Source of the DNA: Azolla caroliniana
Lineage: Eukaryota; Polypodiophyta
Direction of reading: 5' to 3'
DNA: 64,000 nucleotides
NCBI GenBank assembly: GCA_043228905.1
Contig: JBHGNT010000009.1
Coordinates: 10,540,001-10,604,000 of the forward strand
Shown one piece after another: positions 10,872 to 23,168 of this stretch (position 1 is the stretch's first letter; the number at the start of each line of letters is the position of its first letter). The translations under genes and the position numbers were made by a program. Under the pieces are notes generated by a model that was not told where the DNA came from, searched no databases, and worked only from the letters and a program-made list of their open reading frames with translations.

Positions 10872-12421
10872 TCTCCCCTTTGAGAACGACGAGTGGAAGT
10901 CGTCGTTAACAATGTAGGGCCCGGTTTGTTTGGATAACGCCGATGGAAGTCTTTGACAAGAACTTGAGCATTAGAAACATTATTGACGGGTTCCCAAGTG
11001 CAATCACTCGGAGGATAGCCAACCCAATCAACCAGATAATAGAGCTTATTCCGCACAATCTTCGAATCAAGAATAGCAGCTACCTCGTATTCAGGGCCGT
11101 CAACAAGTTGGACAAAGGGCGGAGGTGGCACGACACGATTAGGAATAGAAGAGGTGTGACAAGGTTCCAAAAGAGAGCTATGAAAGACTAGGTGAAGCAG
11201 CATGTGTGCTGGAAGATTAAGACGAAAGGTGGCATCATTAATACGTGCAGTGATGAGAAAAGGACCTAAGCACTGATAACCGAGCTTCTCACATGGCCGG
11301 ATAGTCTTGATGTGACGACGAACCAACCATATTTGGTCACCAACCTTAAAAGGAGACTTAAGACGATGGCGATCAACAGTGGTCTTATGTTGTGCTTGAG
11401 CTGTTTGAAGATGTGAAGATAACACTTACTGGATTCGACGTAGTCGATGAAGATGATGCTCAGCACTAGGGTTTCGTGCAACCTTGGGAAGATCCAAGAT
11501 ACACCATCGAGGATGGTTACCGGTGTAGGCAAAGAAAGGTGTAACCTTGGTAGAAGAGTGTACCGTGTTATTGTATGCAAACTCAGCAAGATGTAGAATA
11601 TTGCTCCAATCATCTTGTTGATAACTGATGAAGCATCAAAGATATTGCTCGAGCGTTTGATTTGTGCGCTCTGTTTATCCGTCGGTTTGTGGATGATAAG
11701 CCAAAGAGAGTTTGCAAGAGATTTTGAGGCCTGCCCATAGGTGCTTCCAAAAGTGAGAGATAAATTGAGGACCACGATCAATAATTATATCATCTAGAAG
11801 ATCATGATGGCGAAATACTTCACGCATAACGATATCTGCGGTTTCCTGACTATTGATACTCTTTACACATGGCAAAAAATGTGCCATCTTGGTAAGCCGA
11901 TCCACTACAGTTAAAATGGTATCAAATCCTTTTGAAGGTGGCAGATCCGTAATGAAATCCATAGAAATAGATTGCCATGTCTTGGTTGTAGGTGGTAATG
12001 GTTGTAACAAGCCATAAGGATGATGCCTGGGTATTTTGGCTCGACAACAGGTGTCACATGTACGAACATAATCTTCGACAAATTTTTGCAAATGAGGCCA
12101 CCAAAACGAGTGGTTCACCAACTCCATGGTCTTGGCAATACCAAAATGTCCAACCATAGGGGCATCATGACAATGTTGTAATACTTGAAGGCGGGGTGAT
12201 CCATCAGGGACGTAAAGGAGATTCTTGTAAAAGAGTAAGCCATCTTGCCACTTGAATTCCTCATAATGTTGAGATGAATCTTGCAATGTGGAGCAAGATG
12301 CATGGTTTGGACTAATGTGGGCTGAGACATCCTTAGCGAAATCATCAGAGTGAAGTTGTTGCCGAATAGTATCAACAAGGCGTGAATCAAGCGGGGTCGC
12401 ATAAACTGTTGTTGCTTGTAG
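10872..12421 (-). mobile_element. Chromovirus integrase and chromodomain (decayed)
   Basis: Minus-strand reading gives the zinc-binding part (HFGIAKTMELVNHSFWW, TCDTCCRAK), then the catalytic core with Asp in SMDFITDLPPSKG, Asp in IIIDRGPQFISHFW and SLAYHPQTDG (12420 down to about 11675). The C-terminal domain follows (WLVRRHIKTIRPCEKLGYQC). The end is a chromodomain, EYEVAAILDSKIVRNKLYYL then VDWVGYPPSDCTWEP, which in this family is thought to guide insertion to marked chromatin. Frameshifts near 11670 and a stop near 11428 break the frame. Confidence 0.85.
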
Positions 12422-12426
12422 CTTTG

Positions 12427-13080
12427 TGACGAGAACTTGTTGTTCCTTATGTCCAACGCTTGGCCGCAACCGAGCTTCTTTTCATACACTGAAAATGGGA
12501 AATAGAACACGACACAAAAGGAGAAATGGTACACAGGAGGTTAACGTGGAAAACCCCAAACTAAGGGAAAAACCACGGCAGCCCACAGGCTGCAAACTGT
12601 CACTATGTAGGAATATACAACAGTGAGTTCACTGAGGCAACGACCTCATGCTCACGGATCTTCGCCACAGGCGGCGGTTACAACAGAGGCAACAACCTCG
12701 TCTATCTCTCTCTCTCTCTATACAGTTACGCACTCTCTCTTCTTCTTGCACCAACAAGGAAGAATGACAACAACAACTAAAAGTTTGCCCTAAGTCATAT
12801 TTATACTAATCTGACTTTTCGGCTATTTACAAATATAGCCTCGATGGGCTCTCAGAAACATATTTACGAATATGTCTCTTCCTCCGGTTCATACCGGGCC
12901 TGCACCATCCGGCTCTCCGTAGCCGGGTACTCCTCATCCGGTTCATACCGGGCCTGCACCATCCGGCTCTCCGTAGCCGGGTACTCCTCATCCGGTTCAT
13001 ACCGGGCCTGTATCATCCGGCTCTCCGTAGCCGGGTACTCCTCATACCGTTTCCCATCCGGAGGGACCTGTCTCCCAAAA
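12427..13080 (-). mobile_element. 3' LTR of the copia element
   Basis: Plus-strand start TGACGAGAAC, end CTCCCAAAA (last bases altered from CCCAACA). U3 carries three tandem 54-bp units. A CT microsatellite marks the transcription-start region. Confidence 0.9.
12882..13050. repeat. 54-bp tandem repeat, three units, in U3 of the copia 3' LTR
   Basis: Units of TCCGGTTCATACCGGGCCTG plus GCACCATCCGGCTCTCCGTA and a short link recur three times. Each holds the inverted repeat CCGG..CCGG twice. The same triplication is present in the 5' LTR (18222-18390). Confidence 0.9.
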
Positions 13081-13217
13081 CTCCCCCTTCACTCCGGCAT
13101 GGGGTGTCTTACCAGTCCGATTCTCTTCCGGCATGCATCCAGCTTGTCGGGTGTCAGCACTTTGGTCAGCATATCTGACCCGTTCTCGACCGTGTGGATC
13201 TTCGTCAGTGCGAACTC

Positions 13218-14225
13218 CTAGTCATCTACTCTTTCCCGGATCCAGTGATACCTCTGCTGGATATGCTTCGTCCGGGAATGGTAGGCCGCATTTTTAGCAA
13301 GGTGGATGGCACTTTGACTGTCGCAGTAGAGTCGGTATTCCTCTTGCCGTATACCGAGCTCTCCGATGAAGTCCTTCATCCATAAAATTTCCTTGCCGGC
13401 TTCCACAGCCGCCATGTGCTCCGCCTCTGTGGTTGACAATGCAACCGTCTTCTTCAGTCTTGACTGCCACGAAACAGCTCCCCCTGCATGTGTCATCACA
13501 TACCCGGATGTAGACCGGCTGGTATCCACATCAGCCGACATGTCTGAATCGGTGAAACCGTCCAGTTTAGGTTTTCCGGAGCCGAATCGAGACACATATT
13601 TGAAGTGCCCTTCAGATACCGGAGTATCCACTTGACCGCGTTCCAGTGCTCCTTGCCGGGATTGCTCATAAACCGGCTCACCACTCCGACTGCGTATCCA
13701 ATATCCGGTCGGATACACACCATTGCGTACATCAAGCTCCCGACGGCAGAGGCATATGGAATCTTCATCATATCTGCCTTCTCTCCTTTCGTCTTTGGGC
13801 TTTGCTTGCCGGACAGCTTGCAGTTTGCCGGAAGTGTCGATTCGACCGGTTTTGCTTCTAACATGTTGAACCGGTGAAGCACCTTTGTCACATACTTCTC
13901 CTGTGACAGCCATAATTGCTTCACTGACCGGTCCCGAATGATGTGCATCCCCAACATCTGTCTTGCCGGACCCAAGTCTTTCATTGAGAAGGTTCGGTTG
14001 AGGGCCTTCTTCAGCATCCATATTTTGACTTGGTCACGTCCGACGATCAACATGTCATCCACGTACAGGAGGAGTATCAAGAAGTCGCCTCCTTCGAACC
14101 TCTTCACAAACACGCAGTGATCGGCCTGCGTCTTGTGGTACCCTTGATCGGTCATGAAGGAGTCGAACTTCCGGTACCATTGTCGGGGAGCCTGCTTCAG
14201 TCCGTACAGGCTCTTCTTCAACTAG
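13218..14225 (-). mobile_element. copia reverse transcriptase (C-terminal part) and RNase H
   Basis: Minus-strand ORFs show SLYGLKQAPRQWYRKFDSFM, the catalytic LLLYVDDMLIVG, RPDIGYAVGVVSRFM, then RNase H with STTEAEHMAAVEAGKE and DSQSAIHLAKNAAYHSRTKH. A frameshift near 13600 separates the two, and another near 14225 separates this part from the upstream RT. Confidence 0.9.
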
Positions 14226-15581
14226 CATACCAGGTGCTCCTTCCCTTTCTCCACAAATCCTTCCAGGTTGCTGCATGTAGATCTCCTCTTCGAGGTCGTC
14301 GTGAAGGAATGTCGTCTTCACGTCCAGCTGCTCTACCTCAAGGTCCATGCTTGCTGCTATACTCAGCACCGTCCGGATGGAGGTCATCTTTACTACCGGG
14401 GCAAATATCTCGTCGAAGTCCACGCCCTTCTTCTACTGGAACCCCTTCACCACGATCCTAGCTTTGTATCTCGGGGGGTTTCCGGCATCTCCCGGTTTCA
14501 ACTTGTACACCCACTTGTTTCGGAGTGCCCCCTTTCCTTTCGGTAGCTCCACCAATTTGTACGTATGGTTCTCATGCAGGGAATCCATCTCGTCATGCAT
14601 GGCACTTAACCATTTTCGGTTGTGGGTGTCTTCCTTCGCTTCTTCGAAGCTTTCCGGCTCCCCCTCATCGGTCAGCAGAACATGCTCTGCATCCGGAAAT
14701 CTCCGGGGGGGCCTTCTCTCTCTTAGAGGATATCTCCGTCTTTGGGCTTCGGTAGCCGGCTCCTCTATTTGCTCTTCATCCGAATCCGATTCGGGGTCTT
14801 GACCGGTTCCGGTCTCAGCTTCCTCTACTTCTTCTTCTGCCGGTTCGGTATCCTCACCGTAACCGGCTGGTTCCTCGAGTGCTGACCGGTCTCTTGCCGG
14901 TTGGGTCTGCTCATCGTAGAGTCTATCCTTACCGGTCGACTCGGAGTTCATTATCTTCTTCTCCGACTCCCGGTCGGCGAGCGTCTTGTCCTCCATGAAG
15001 ATAATATCTCGACTCCGGAATACCTTCTTGTCGACCGGGTCCCACACTCGGTAGCCGAACTCATCGTCACCGTAACTGAGGAATATGCATGGCCGGGTCT
15101 TTGGATCTAACTTTCCTCTCCGGTCCTTTGCTACATGCACGTACGCGAGACACCCGAACACTCTCAGATGCCGGTAGGACACTTCCTTACCGGTCCATAC
15201 TCTCTGTGGCGTGTCTCCGTCCAAGGGTACTGAGGGTGATCTATTTATCACGTATGTCGCCGTCGACAGTGCCTCAGCCCAAAACTTCTTGGGTAGTTTT
15301 GCATGTGCTAGCATACTCCGGACCCTCTCCATTATGGTTCGGTTCATCCTCTCGGCCAGTCCGTTTAGTTCCGGCATCTTCGGCACAGTAAATTCGAGCC
15401 GGATTCCCTTCGAGCGGCGGTACTCCTCGAACTGCCCCCGGTACTCTCCTCCGTTATTTGCTCGAACCGCCTTCAGCTTCCGGCCGGTTTCTCTTTCCAC
15501 TCTCACGTGGAGCTCTTTGAAGACGGATAACACCTGATCCTTCGTCTTCAACGGTGTGGCCCACAGCTTCCGGTTGTGGTC
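14226..15581 (-). mobile_element. copia integrase second half and reverse transcriptase N-terminal part
   Basis: Continues the integrase (VRANNGGEYRGQFEEYR, PELNGLAERMNRTIMERVRS), then the acidic linker, NKWVYKLKPGD, YKARIVVKGF and, after a TAG at 14433-14435, VDFDEIFAPVVKMTSIRTVL and DVKTTFLHDDLEEEIYMQQP. The stop probably replaced CAG. Confidence 0.88.
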
Positions 15582-15586
15582 ATCTA

Positions 15587-15863
15587 TGATGAGAACTTGA
15601 CGTTCCTTATGTCCGACGCTCGGCCACAACCGAGATTCTTTACATACACAGAAAAACAGGTAATGAATCGCGACACAAAAGAGGAGAAATGATACACAGG
15701 AGGTATACGTGGAAAACCCCAAAATAGGGAAAAAAACCACGGCAGCCCACAAGCTGCAAACTGTCACTATGTAGAAATATACAACAGTGAGATCACTGAG
15801 GCAACGATCTCGTGCTCTCAGATCTTCGCCACAGGCGGCGGTTACAACAGAGGCAACGACCTC

Positions 15864-15902
<39 letters not shown>

Positions 15903-16223
15903 CAGTTACGAGCTCTGATTTCTTCTTGCACCAACAAGAAAGAATAATCACAAAAACGACAACTGCTCCAAAAAACTAAAGATTTGCCCTAAGTCATATT
16001 TATACTAATATGACTTTTCGGCTATTTACAAATGTAGCCACGATGGGCTCCATCCGGCTCTCCGCAGTCGGGTACTCCTCATTCAGTTCATACCGGGCCT
16101 ACACCATCCGACTCTCCGAAGTCGGGTTCTCCCCATCCGGTTCATACCGTTTCGGCCTCGGCCGAGTTTGTTCGTCGGCATTGTTCTTCTCCCTTCCCAT
16201 CCGGAGGGACCTGTCTACCAACA
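15587..16223 (-). mobile_element. Solo LTR of a sister copia in the integrase, target duplication ATCTA
   Basis: Starts TGATGAGAAC and ends TACCAACA. ATCTA flanks it at 15582-15586 and 16224-16228. Removing it joins FVTFIDD to HNRKLW of the integrase core. It is clearly related to the host element's own LTRs but diverged and lacks the triplicated 54-bp unit, carrying instead one and a half altered copies. Confidence 0.92.
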
Positions 16224-16228
16224 ATCTA

Positions 16229-16880
16229 TGAACGTCACGAAGTACTGCGCTCCGGCATGTGACTTCATGTCTACTTGGCACACATCCGTATGCACCAGCT
16301 CCAGTGGTGCATTACGTCTCATCGGTGGCCTTGGTTGGAAGGAGGTCCGGTTCTGCTTACCGACCAAACAATCAGTGCACTTCTCCAAGTGCACATTCTT
16401 CACTGGAATGAGGTTGTCGTCTGCAAGCCTCTTCATCCCCTTCTCGCTCATATGACACAGCCTCTTGTGCCACAGCTCACCGGCAGTGTCGGATGCCACG
16501 TTCACTTCTTCCAGACATAACCGGGCATTTATCAGGTACAACGTGTTTACCTTCCGGGCCCGAGCCACAATCAGGCTCCCTTTGCTGAACTTCATGACAC
16601 CGTTCCGGATGCTACCCGTGTAGCCTTCATCATCTAGCCGACCGGCTAATATCAGGTTCAGACGAACTTCCGGAACGTGTCGGACATCCTTCAGCAACAA
16701 CTTGCATCCGGTTGGTGTTGTCAGCCACACGTCTCCTATGCCGACAATTCGGCATGTACCTTCATTCCCCATCCGGACACAGCCGTGGTCACCGGCTGAG
16801 TAGGATGAGAAGCATTTCCGGTCCGGGGTAAGGTGGAACAACGCTCCGGAGTCTACCACCCAGGTCATCTCGTCGCCGGC
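16229..16880 (-). mobile_element. copia protease and integrase zinc-binding domain
   Basis: Minus-strand frame with the protease active site WVVDSGALFHLT, then LLKDVRHVPEVRLNLI, LWHKRLCHMSEKGMKRL and CTDCLVGKQNR, which is the His/Cys zinc-binding motif of integrase. The frame differs from that of gag by one base, so an indel lies near 16880. Confidence 0.9.
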
Positions 16881-16885
16881 AAGGT

Positions 16886-17725
16886 TTATCTCAACTCTTC
16901 TTCACTTGCCGCGATTGTCGTCGTTCCCTTCCGGTCCGGGGTTTGCTTCGAATCGGTACCGTCGGTTTCCTTGTCTTTACGGAAATGCCGACAGTTCTTT
17001 TGGAAGTGACCCGGCTTGCCGCAATAGAAGCAAGTGGGCCTTCCCCTTGACTTTGACCGTGTCCCCGACTTCTCCCGGTTCTGAGGACTACGGTTTCTAT
17101 GTCTTCCGCGTTCCGATTCGGTAAGGAGCGCTTTGGAGTCGGAGCTCGTATCTTTATCTTTCCGACGCGCCTCCTCATCTAGCAAGCTCGACTTTACTCT
17201 TGCTAGGGATAACCGTTTTCCTTCCGGCCCGGCGTTGCCCAAAGTGACAACCAACGTCTCCCAGCTATCCGGGAGGGAACCGAGCAGGAGTAGCGCTAGT
17301 ACCTCATCGGCAAGAGGTACTTCCAATGACGTTGCCTGGTGGATCAGCCCCTGGAAGGCATTCATGTGCTCCGCCATGCTGGAGCCATCTTGGTACCGGA
17401 GTCTTACTAGCTTCCGGAATACCGAAACCTGGTTAACAGCATTTTTGTTTTGGAACATTATGCCGATCTTCTCCCAGAGCTCATGAGCCTTGCTCTCTTC
17501 ATTGAAGTTGTTGTACAGGCTCATGTCGATGAAGCACCGTATGTACGCTGTTGTCTTCATGTGCATCACCTCCCATATCGCGGCGTCGATTTTGTCTGGT
17601 CTCTTGTCCCCGAACTGAATCGGCAGCCAGAGGTCTTTAACCACGAGCATGTCCCTCATCTTCGACTTCCACACTGAGTAGTTGGAGCCGGTGAGCTTGA
17701 AAATGCCGCCAAATGATTCGTCCAT
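16886..17725 (-). mobile_element. copia gag
   Basis: Starts at ATG 17725-17723, about 15 bases beyond the primer-binding site. N-terminal IFKLTGSNYSVWKSKMRDML and LLLLGSLPDSWETLVVTLG are typical of the UBN2-type copia capsid. A CCHC zinc knuckle CFYCGKPGHFQKNC follows near residue 240. About 279 residues to the stop. Confidence 0.9.
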
Positions 17726-17755
17726 TTTCTGTGTCGATTTCGCTCTGATACCACT

Positions 17756-18029
17756 TGACGAGAACTTGTCGTTCCTTATGTCCAACGCTCGGCCGCAACC
17801 GAGCTTCTTTTCATACACAGAAAACGGGAAATAGAACACGACACAAAAGGAGAAATGGTACACAGGAGGTTAACGTGGAAAACCCCAAACTAAGGGAAAA
17901 ACCACGGCAGCCCACAGGCTGCAAACTGTCACTATGTAGGAATATACAACAGTGAGTTCACTGAGGCAACGACCTCGTGCTCACGGATCTTCGCCACAGG
18001 CGGCGGTTACAACAGAGGCAACGACCTCG

Positions 18030-18061
<32 letters not shown>

Positions 18062-18419
18062 CAGTTACACACTCTCTCTTCTTCTTGCACCAACAAGGAA
18101 GAATGACAACAACAACTAAAAGTTTTCCCTAAGTCATATTTATACTAATATGACTTTTCGGCTATTTACAAATATAGCCTCGATGGGCTCTCAGAAACAT
18201 ATTTACGAATATGTCTCTTCCTCCGGTTCATACCGGGCCTGCACCATCCGGCTCTCTGTAGCCGGGTACTCCTCATCCGGTTCATACCGGGCCTGCACCA
18301 TCCGGCTCTCCGTAGCCGGGTACTCCTCATCCGGTTCATACCGGGCCTGTATCATCCGGCTCTACGTAGCCGAGTACTCCTCATACCGTTTCCCATCCGG
18401 AGGGACCTGTCTCCCAACA
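17756..18419 (-). mobile_element. 5' LTR of the copia element
   Basis: Plus-strand start TGACGAGAAC, end CTCCCAACA. Very similar to the 12427 LTR, including the three 54-bp U3 units (18222-18390) and a longer CT run (18029-18058). Confidence 0.92.
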
Positions 18420-18424
18420 CTTTG

Positions 18425-19760
18425 ATGGTCCTAGTAGAATTTGCTTTTGGTCGTCGAAGGCCGGATCTCTAGGTCGAGGTGCGAGATATGAACGTCGAGA
18501 TAGCGCATCTGGCTTCCCTCGTTGCTTCCCGAGGTGGAAAACGATCTTGAAATCAAAACAAGTTAGAAATTGTGCCCACTAAGCTTGTCTCCTATTTAAC
18601 ACTCGAGCCGTTTGAAAATACGTAAGATTTTTGTGATCACTATAAATGATTATTTGATGAGGCAATCCTTCCAAGAAATGTCGCCATTGCTCGAAAGAGC
18701 CAACCACAACTAGTAACTCCTTGTCATGCACCTCATAGTTTATCTCCGTAGTAGTAAATTTTCTCGAGTGAAATGCGACTGGATGGGACTGCCCGTCCTT
18801 GCCTGGTTGGGATAGGATACTCCCCAATGCAAAGTCTAATGCATCCGCTTCAATGGTAAATGACTTTTCGGGATCAATATGTGCTAATATAGGAGCTTAT
18901 GTGAATGCCTCTTTGAGTTGAGTAAAGGCTATGTCCGCTTCAATAGTCCAAACAAACGCTTGATTCTTCTTGGTGAGTTGGGTGAGAGGCAACACGATCT
19001 TTGAATAATTTCGTATGAATTTGCGATAGAAGTTAGCAAACCCGAGGAAACATTGGACGTCTCGAACAGAACGTGGGGGTTTCCATTCCAATATTGTTTT
19101 GACTTTTGCTGGATCCATGAAGATACCCTTAGATGAAATAGTATAACCCAAGAATTCGACTTGTTCGCTGTCAAAACTGCACTTCTCAAGTTTGGCATAC
19201 AGACCATACTTTCTTAAGCGTTCAAGTACTTTCCGGACATGTATATCATGCTCCTCCGGTGTTTTAGAGTAAATCAACAGATCATCTAAATAGATTATGA
19301 GAAAGATATCCAGAAAATCCCGGAAAATGTCATTTGCCATATGTTGGAAAACTGCGGGTGCATATGTGAGCCTGAAAGGCATGACTATATACTCGAAATG
19401 ACCATACCGAGTGCGAAATGCCGTTTTCCACTCATCTCCCGATCGAATGCGAACAAGATTATATGCACTCCTTAAATCAATCTTTGTAAAATGTTTTGCC
19501 CCACCAATGTGCTCTAAAAGACTGGAGATTAAAGGAAGAGCATACCTATTTCTTATGGTGACTTTATTTAATCCCTGATAGTCCACGACCAAATGAAGCG
19601 ATCCGTCCTTTTTCTTCACAAAAAATATAGGAGCACCGGCTGGAGATGTTGAATGTCGAATAAACCCATGTGCAAGACTCTCCTCGATGTATTCTAGAAT
19701 AACCTCAAGCTCAGTTGGTGATAGATTATAGATCGGACCCCATGGTGGCTCTTTTCTTGG
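18425..19760 (-). mobile_element. Chromovirus reverse transcriptase and RNase H
   Basis: Minus-strand reading gives LAHGFIRHSTSPAGAPIFFV, DGSLHLVVDYQGLNKVTIRN, FTKIDLRSAYNLVRIRSGDE, then the catalytic FLIIYLDDLLIYSKTPEEHD (about 19260-19310). The connection follows (FLGFANFYRKFI), and RNase H starts near 18890 (YEVHDKELLVVVGSFEQWRH). RNase H runs into the copia insertion site at 18420. One frame break lies near 18870-18900. Confidence 0.9.
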
Positions 19761-20033
19761 TTGGAGGTCAATGGGACAATCATATGGTCAATGCTTTGGA
19801 AGTACACTAGCTTTGACTTTGTCGAAGACATCAACATATTCTTGATATTTTTCGGGAATTTGGATGTCTGGATTCCCCTTAGTCACACTAGAAGGTGTCA
19901 TTGATATTCCAAATAAGAAAAGTTCCTCCTTTCCTCCCACTTGGAACAATTGTTGCAATGTGATGGTTGAAATTCGGTGAAAAGGAGATGGTGCACTGGT
20001 AGAACTATATTGTTTAAGGGAATACTCTTGGGT

Positions 20034-20477
20034 TCAATCCTTAGCAATGATGTTTTCTGCAGAAGAGCACCAAATTTCTCGCCCCCAATCTATTCGTGGG
20101 TTATGTAGCTCGAACCATGGCAAACCAAGGACAATTGGATGCTCGGGGCTACGGATTATATTAATGGAAACTACACATCCTAAATCACCTAAGAGTATGT
20201 GTATTGGCTCCGACTCTTCGAAAATATTCCCGGAAGCTATGGGACGTCCATCAATCACTACTACGGAAACTGGGCAAGGAAGTGTGTGCAAGGATATTTG
20301 ATGTTTTTGGGCAAAATCTCTATCCATGAAACAAGATTTGGCTCCAGTATCTAAAAGGGCTTGGACGTGAAGTTGGCAACTTGGTGTCCTAACTTGTACT
20401 TGGGCTGAGAAGACTCTACTAACATGCTTGGATGAAATGGAACCTACACTAGGTTGTACAAAGCTAGGGTTGTCCAA
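20034..20477 (-). mobile_element. Chromovirus protease
   Basis: A retropepsin-like frame with the active site ALLDTGAKSCFMDRDFA and the second conserved block HPIVLGLPWFELHNP. The DTG triad is intact, unlike the related element at 51334-51783. Confidence 0.88.
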
Positions 20478-20529
20478 CCAAATGGCTCCTATTTTGGCCG
20501 GTCTTATTCATTTGACTCCTCTTCTAATT

Positions 20530-21662
20530 GGCTTAGGACTCAAACTTATTGGACAAGGGTGGATTATTCCTAATATTAGAATCACTAAGTGCTTCTAAAA
20601 TATTGGACTCATTCTTATTGTCATAGTGAATTTGATTTACCTAAAGTCTCGGCCTACGGGAGCAATGAATGGCTATATGTCATGGACCTCCGCAATATAA
20701 GCACAGACAGTTTGCTCAGCGTCGTTGCTTCTCTTCGTCCAACAATGGTCCTCGACATTGGGGCATTTCAATCTCCATGGGTGTCGGCCTCTCCATTGGG
20801 GCTGGGCTATGTGTTTGTCGTGGGGTTGGAGCAGGGCTATATGTTTGCCTTGGAGACGATTGCATCGTTACTGATGCATAAGTTGGTGTGTATCTTGATC
20901 TTGTTATTTGTTGTTGTCACTCACATCGACGCTCAAAAAGACGATTACCACACCGTATTGCTCGACTAATAGCTTTTGTAAGTGATTTTGGATCCTCGGG
21001 GAAGGTAAGAAGTTCTTCACATCACTACAAAGACCAGAACGAAATTGCTCCATTAGGGCTTGTTCATCCCAAGGAATATAGCTTGCGATGAGACGAAAAT
21101 TAGCTGCATATGTTGAGGTTGGTTGATCACCTTGACGTAGTGTACGAATCTTGTTGATTATCGTTCTTGCCCCATTTGTATCTCCGAAGCAAGGCTTAAA
21201 TTCTTTGACAAACTCCTCAAAATTATGTCGTAGAGGAGAATTTGTCTCTAGTAATGGAGCAAACCATGACAACGTTATGCCAGTCAATAAGGTGCCCACT
21301 AACCCGACTCGTGATGCATCTGTTGGATAACGCATGGGATGCATTTGGATTACCAACTGCACTTGATTCAAGAAACCTCGGAGATGCGCCCTTGAACCAT
21401 CGAATTTAGCTGGGAGACTGATTTTGGGGTCCTTAATACTTCCTTGACCTTCGACCCTTTGTTGTTGTAAAATTACAATTGTCAATTCTAATTGTTGCAC
21501 CCGTCGCGTAAACTCTTCTTCTTGTTGTTGCTTCTCAACAGTAACCTTTTGTAGATCCCCAAGAAGACATTGATTCTCTAATTCAAGAGATGTGAACTTG
21601 GATTTAATATTCTCCATTTCTGCAACAAGGGTGAGATATTCTTCCGAATTGATGGCAACCAT
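20530..21662 (-). mobile_element. Chromovirus gag with zinc knuckle
   Basis: Starts at ATG 21662-21660. Residues 1-75 form a heptad-like helix, then come KFDGSRAHLRGFLNQVQLVI and EEFVKEFKPCFGDTNGARTI, the conserved Ty3 capsid region, and WDEQALMEQFRSGL. After a frame break near 20960 the CCHC box LCLYCGGP-HIAIHC lies near 20668-20708 with its Gly codon changed to a stop. Confidence 0.87.
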
Positions 21663-21695
21663 GTTTCATGATGTTTATAGAGGAGGATAAGGGGG

Positions 21696-21696
<1 letters not shown>

Positions 21697-21754
<58 letters not shown>
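21697..21754. repeat. GATA microsatellite
   Basis: About 14 GATA units just upstream of gag in the chromovirus leader. Confidence 0.97.
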
Positions 21755-21755
<1 letters not shown>

Positions 21756-22620
21756 TATATTATCATCTTCGGAGGTCAAATATGACCTATGAGACCAAAA
21801 ATATTATATTTCACGTGATACATGTGAAAGTGAGTAGTGACTCTCGATGTTCAAGAACTTTACCAATGAATGTTGCAATCGAGAGTGCACATTGTGGTTG
21901 TGAGAGGAATTCATGCAAGGATTGGGCTCGGTTGAAGAGATGTGGAAAGCATGGTCGAATATGATCAAAGGTAGAGCATTGTATCAAAGTGTGATACTCA
22001 GACTCGCGAACTTGTTTAGGGCAAAGTGTGCATAGCCGACCACTCTCATCACTTGAGCATCACTTGTGCCCCAACGCCCTGTTTCACATCGAATGGCAGA
22101 TAACGGTATGGGCTCTAACATGTATGGATGTGTACGATTTCCTCGTTCTGCAAAGAATATGGTTTTGTAGTTAGGTGCAACATGTGTAGTATAATGTGTG
22201 AAGCGTTGTCATGTGGTTTTTCACACACGATATGAAAACTAGTAAAACAATTATTTAATATTAGCTTAATGTATTCATCTAGATAAATATCTTCAAGAGC
22301 TTCATAGTGTATTTTACTACGCATGAAACGGATAAACAAGTATCAAGTTATGTGAGTATGAAGTTTGAAAAAGAAGAAAGAAAAGACAAAACTGTGAGAT
22401 ATCCCACATAGATAGGACAACATTGGAACCTAGGATATATAAGGGAAACCAAAACGTATTCATTCTATCAATGTGTGGAGCATAGAATGTCAAGGTGACT
22501 TGGGCTACATTGTGTGGTGTGCACACTTTAGGCGTACGTGCGTATGCACGACCGTGTTTAACACTTCGAGCATATGCTTGTATGCATGGTCGTGTTAATG
22601 CTTCAGGCATATGCGCGTGT

Positions 22621-23117
22621 GCATGGCCGCATCGACGTTTTTGGATGTACGCGCGTGTGTAAGTTTCGGGCATGCGGCGCGGTCAGGACTTTTGCGCACG
22701 GCCGCGTGGACGTTTCAGACGAACGCGTGTGTGCGAACGAGCGCGTGGCTGCGTACACGGCGTGTTCGGGACGTGCACATGTGTGGATGTGTACACTGAG
22801 CAATCGAGACTTTTGCGTGCGGACACGTCTATGGTTTGGTTGCGACGTACGTACGGATTGCGCATGGCCACATCGACGTTTTCGAATGTACGCGCGTGTG
22901 TAAGTTTCGGGCGTACGTGCGCATGCGACGCAGTCAAGACTTTTGCGCACGGCCACGTGGACATTTCAGACGAACGCGTGTGTGCGGACGAGCGCGTGGC
23001 TGCGTACACGGCACGGTCGGGACGTGCACATGCGTGGATGTGTACACTGCGCAATCGAGACTTTTGCGTGTGGACGCATCTATGGTTTGGTTGTGACGCA
23101 CGTACGGATTGCGCACG
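22621..23117. repeat. CpG-rich tandem repeat, two units of about 241-255 bp
   Basis: GCATGGCCGCATCGACGTTT starts unit one (22621), and the same block with few changes starts unit two (22862). Shorter degenerate pieces of the unit precede it (22530-22620). The units are full of CG, TGTGCG and CGTACG, in strong contrast to AT-rich flanks. Confidence 0.85.
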
Positions 23118-23168
23118 AGCTAAACTTTATGGATGATTGGGTCATTTGGCCAAATTATACAGACGATC

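Larger units (their letters stand above)
12427..18419 (-). mobile_element. Full-length Ty1/copia element inserted in the chromovirus, target duplication CTTTG
   Basis: LTRs at 12427-13080 and 17756-18419 bracket a minus-strand gag-protease-integrase-RT-RNase H interior. The 5-bp CTTTG occurs at 12422-12426 and 18420-18424. Next to the 5' LTR lies the complement of TGGTATCAGAGCG (17741-17753), the usual initiator-Met tRNA primer site. Next to the 3' LTR is a purine tract, read on the minus strand as GAAGGGGGAG. The organisation resembles TNT1-94-type elements. Frameshifts near 16880, 14225 and 13600 and a TAG at 14433-14435 show it is dead. A solo LTR of the same family interrupts the integrase. 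Confidence 0.93.

Noticed and set aside
12844-13221. Open frame with SSGSYRACTIRLSVAGY repeats
   Set aside because: It is a translation of the triplicated U3 unit of a copia LTR, present in both LTRs and without start context or homology. The unit is non-coding repeat DNA.
22574-23136. Cys/Arg-rich open frames on both strands
   Set aside because: They arise from the CpG-rich tandem repeat and occur in several frames at once, which is typical of low-complexity GC-rich sequence.
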